Assembly (NCBI RefSeq): GCF_009915765.1
Contig: NZ_JAABLQ010000001.1
Coordinates: forward strand, 1,984,001 to 2,048,000
DNA from: Pannonibacter sp. XCT-53
GTDB taxonomy: Bacteria > Pseudomonadota > Alphaproteobacteria > Rhizobiales > Stappiaceae
Length of the DNA: 64,000 nt
Reading direction: 5' to 3'
Shown here: positions 61,976 through 64,000 of the stretch, one piece after another
Layout of the letters: every line of letters starts with the position of its first letter
Position numbering within the stretch: the stretch's first letter is position 1
Made by a program: the position numbers and the translations under genes
The notes under the pieces: model-generated
Seen by the model: the letters and a program-made list of their open reading frames with translations, nothing else
Database searches by the model: none
What the model was told of the DNA's origin: nothing

Positions 61976-62596
61976 ATGGATATTATTGGTAGCGTTAAGC
62001 GTGGCCTAGGAAATGCATGGCGCAGGGATTACGAAGAAACAAAACTAGGATGGGTTTGCATTCGGAACGAGAATATACACCTGGGACCCAAGTACCTGGT
62101 AGCTGTCAATTTTCCACTCCAAGAGCCCAATTTTGAATACATATACAAGTACTCTTGGCGGTCAAATCGTGACCTAGTCTGTAAAATATACTCATCAATA
62201 AATGGTTTTAATGTGTTTGGCGGCAGATTCTATGTGCCCGGTGTGAGATCTGGACTAACACCTGAGAGCCTGCTCGACTATTTCAACATACCGATCGACA
62301 TCAGTGTGCCGTCTGGTCATGAATTCCCAATCTATGCGCCGACAGCAGGTCTCGTGCTAGGTTTGAGCTGGAGGTCGCATGAGGGTAAGGACCGAATATT
62401 TCATGACATTTTAGATGAAGACGGTAAAATTGTTTCTGGATTTTTTGATTGTTCAAAGGAAATATTTGAAGTCAATTATGATTTCAATGAGTGGATTTTC
62501 CAGCGCATGAATCAAGCATGTGATCAGTTTCTTTCCGATGCGCAAGACGAAGGGTGTCTTGATAAGTTTTCATTCCTTCTTGACGCGCGTAGCTGA
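61976..62596 (+). CDS. AT-rich orphan gene, hypothetical protein
   Basis: A 206-residue protein whose gene is much lower in GC (around 40-45%) than the rest of the window, with codons such as AAA, ATA, TTT and AAT that its neighbours avoid. It is rich in aromatic and acidic residues (NFEYIYKYSWRSNRDLVCKI, WIFQRMNQACDQFLSDAQDE) and lacks a signal peptide or membrane segment. I do not recognise the family with confidence. The pattern PIYAPTAGLVLG with SGFFDCSKEIFEV and a C-terminal helix is loosely like SMI1/KNR4 (SUKH) immunity proteins. A GTG one codon upstream is an alternative start. Recent horizontal gain is likely. Confidence 0.7.
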   Translation: MDIIGSVKRGLGNAWRRDYEETKLGWVCIRNENIHLGPKYLVAVNFPLQEPNFEYIYKYSWRSNRDLVCKIYSSINGFNVFGGRFYVPGVRSGLTPESLLDYFNIPIDISVPSGHEFPIYAPTAGLVLGLSWRSHEGKDRIFHDILDEDGKIVSGFFDCSKEIFEVNYDFNEWIFQRMNQACDQFLSDAQDEGCLDKFSFLLDARS

Positions 62597-63020
62597 GAGA
62601 TAGCAAATTTCACCAACATCGCGTGCTTTATTAAGTGAATAATTACGTTGATGAATGGGTCGGGCCCATGCATTAACTACACAGGGCGAGTGTTCTGTAT
62701 GTAAAAAGACGGTATTCACCTGACAACGCCGCGTTTTGAAGTGCGTTCAGGCGGCTCGGGTTTGTGGTTGCATTGAATCCTGTTTGGGTTCGTGTGTCAG
62801 CGTCTCTCCAACTGCGTCACCGATAGAACTCCGAACCACCCGCCCTTGACATCCCCCGGCGCGCAGCCCACATCTGCGTCCGGTTCGAGGCGCCGGCCGC
62901 TCGCAGGGGAAACCCGTGGTGAAGTCCTCGTGACAGCATAGGCCTGACCAGCGCATGCGCACATGGCAACGCGAGCACCCGTGGCTTTCACGCATGCTGA
63001 TGCTGATGAAGGCAATCAAG
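62597..63020. other. Mixed-composition spacer after the orphan gene
   Basis: The first ~150 bp share the AT-rich character of the orphan gene, so the acquired segment probably extends to about 62750. GC content then returns to normal near 62820. I see no gene, terminator with T-run, or direct repeat that marks its boundary. In-frame codons from 62955 precede the next gene but lack a ribosome site. Confidence 0.4.
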
Positions 63021-63491
63021 ATGACTGACATGACAGGCCCGGGACCCACCGGGGACTACAAGGCCCAGGCAAAGCGGTTGCGCAACGCCATGGCCAGCCA
63101 GGGCACGCCCATTTCCCATTCGCGCGCCCTCGAACTCATCGCCGAAGCTCATGGCGCGCGCGACTGGAACACGCTTGCCGCAAGGACCCCGGCCCTGCCG
63201 CACTCCGCACCGCGGCCGGCGACCCATCGCGCCTTCCTGCAGGTGGGGGCGAGGGTCGGCGGGCACTATCTCGGCCAGCCCTTTACCGGTGAGGTCCTTG
63301 CCGTTTCGAGCCTCGGCAATTCGGGACGCTACAAGCTGGAGATCCGTTTCGACGAACCGGTCGACGTGGTCACCTTCGACAGCTTCTCCGCCTTCCGCCG
63401 CCGCATCCGGGCAACAGTGGACGGCACCGGCACCTCGCCCCAGCGCACCTCGAACGGCCAGCCGCATCTGGTGATCGGGACGGCGGACTGA
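63021..63491 (+). CDS. Glyoxalase_8-domain (glyoxalase superfamily-related) small protein
   Basis: A protein of about 156 residues. The N-terminal half has the pattern AKRLRNAMASQGTPISHSRA, then LELIAEAHGARDWNTLAA, found in proteins annotated as glyoxalase-related domain (Glyoxalase_8). The second part (about 75-130) is beta-rich: VGARVGGHYLGQPFTGEVLA and KLEIRFDEPVDVVTFDSFSA. Function is unknown; the N-terminal helix-turn motif often occurs in plasmid- or island-associated genes. The start is uncertain: 63021 and 63030 are likeliest, while codons back to 62955 are in frame. Confidence 0.7.
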   Translation: MTDMTGPGPTGDYKAQAKRLRNAMASQGTPISHSRALELIAEAHGARDWNTLAARTPALPHSAPRPATHRAFLQVGARVGGHYLGQPFTGEVLAVSSLGNSGRYKLEIRFDEPVDVVTFDSFSAFRRRIRATVDGTGTSPQRTSNGQPHLVIGTAD

Positions 63492-63510
63492 TCGGCCAGC
63501 CCTCAAGGCT

Positions 63511-63722
63511 GTCATCCCGGCCCAGCGGAGCGTCAGCGACGCGCCGAGCCGGGATCCGGACATCAGCCGCGCGAAGCGCGACACACCTGTCGGTCCCAAG
63601 TCGTATCGAGTTGACTTGGTTTTGGGCTCGCTTGCGCTCGCACAGACATGCTGGATCCCGGGTCAGGCCCGGGACAGGCCCCGGATCTGCGGTTCGCTGA
63701 CGCGCGCCTTGTCCGGAAGGAC
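63511..63722 (+). mobile_element. MITE-like interspersed repeat, copy B (212 bp)
   Basis: It starts GTCATCCCGGCCCAG and ends CTTGTCCGGAAGGAC. The first ~160 bp align closely with copy A at 16976, with the same CAAGTCGTATCGAG, TTGGGCTCGCTTGCGCTCGC and ACATGCTGGAT segments. It has about 20 extra bases (GGGTCAGGCCCGGGACAGGC) before GGATCTGCGG. It lies 19 bp after the preceding stop codon and before a terminator of the opposite-strand gene. Confidence 0.7.
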
Positions 63723-63739
63723 GCCAAGTGCAGAGCGGA

Positions 63740-63776
63740 TACCAAAACAACAAAGGGCGGCCGGTGGCCGCCCTTT
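63740..63776 (-). terminator. Rho-independent terminator of the minus-strand aldehyde dehydrogenase
   Basis: A perfect 11-bp stem (63752-63762 with 63766-63776) with a 3-base loop. On the minus strand it is followed by GTTGTTTTG, a T-rich tail, so it belongs to the gene ending at 63797. Confidence 0.85.
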
Positions 63777-63796
63777 GCACATCTTGGAAGGCTGGT

Positions 63797-64000
63797 TCAG
63801 CGCATCGTCGGGATGACGAATTCGGCGCCGTTCTTGATGCCCGACGGCCAGCGCGAGGTGACCGTCTTGGTGCGGGTGTAGAACTTGAAGGCGTCCGGGC
63901 CGTGCTGGTTCAGGTCGCCGAAGCCGGACTTCTTCCAGCCGCCGAAGGTGTGGTAGGCGAGCGGAACCGGGATCGGAACGTTGATGCCGACCATGCCGAT
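63797..64000 (-). CDS. mmsA: CoA-acylating methylmalonate-semialdehyde dehydrogenase, 3' end only
   Basis: The frame runs off the right edge; only the last ~67 residues are present. They match the C-terminus of Mms[41 protein letters not shown] and VTSRWPSG. The enzyme converts methylmalonate semialdehyde to propionyl-CoA in valine and inositol breakdown. The HIBADH-like gene at 36 kb could in principle feed it, but the two are far apart. A terminator follows at 63740. Confidence 0.9.
   Translation of the reverse strand: MGMVGINVPIPVPLAYHTFGGWKKSGFGDLNQHGPDAFKFYTRTKTVTSRWPSGIKNGAEFVIPTMR

Overview
The window is high-GC DNA, densely coding on both strands, from an alphaproteobacterium. The gene content (class I fumarase, fused MobA-MoeA, cydABX/cydDC, ugp-type transporter, several chemoreceptors, FecR/CHASE2 signalling pair, DUF4214 proteins) fits the Hyphomicrobiales, perhaps a Stappia/Pannonibacter-like marine or soil organism. 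That placement is inference from gene content, not a database result. I saw no rRNA, tRNA, CRISPR array, phage or transposase gene.

Layout. 1-10 kb: 3' part of tamB, a Ldh2-family dehydrogenase divergent from a succinate-semialdehyde dehydrogenase across a palindromic operator-like site, a CHASE2-PAS-GGDEF-EAL protein next to a repeat-rich FecR protein, and a glycerophosphodiesterase. 10-18 kb: yceI-cytochrome b561-yceI, class I fumarase, a chemoreceptor followed by a solute-binding protein with no transporter, and an L,D-transpeptidase. 18-32 kb: DUF971 protein, FkbM methyltransferase with a DUF4214-like tail, photolyase, moaA, two drug/metabolite exporters, Mrp-type Fe-S carrier, an SDR, an atypical BLUF photoreceptor, mobA-moeA fusion, and a Tat-exported metallo-beta-lactamase-fold hydrolase divergent from a LysR regulator. 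32-42 kb: a CAP/DUF4214 protein, a polar amino-acid ABC transporter lacking its ATPase plus a 3-hydroxyisobutyrate-dehydrogenase-like enzyme, an Lrp regulator, a uracil-DNA-glycosylase-family protein, a multi-pass histidine kinase and dusA. 42-48 kb: a six-gene operon for glycerol phosphate/glycerophosphodiester uptake and breakdown with an RpiR regulator. 48-53 kb: a CorC/HlyC-type membrane protein and two convergent chemoreceptors. 53-60 kb: cytochrome bd oxidase (cydABX) and its assembly exporter (cydDC). 60-64 kb: a second DUF4214 protein with RTX repeats, an AT-rich orphan gene, a Glyoxalase_8-domain protein, and the 3' end of a methylmalonate-semialdehyde dehydrogenase.

The most unusual material lies between and inside genes. 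A roughly 190-212 bp MITE-like repeat occurs three times (16976-17165, 37178-37387 inverted, 63511-63722), always just behind a gene. One copy is flanked by a 28-bp exact duplication of a hairpin. Short tandem repeats with units of 11, 12, 15, 24, 27 and 29 bp occur in at least seven places, in spacers and in coding linkers. Two chemoreceptor genes share an exact 13-base upstream motif.
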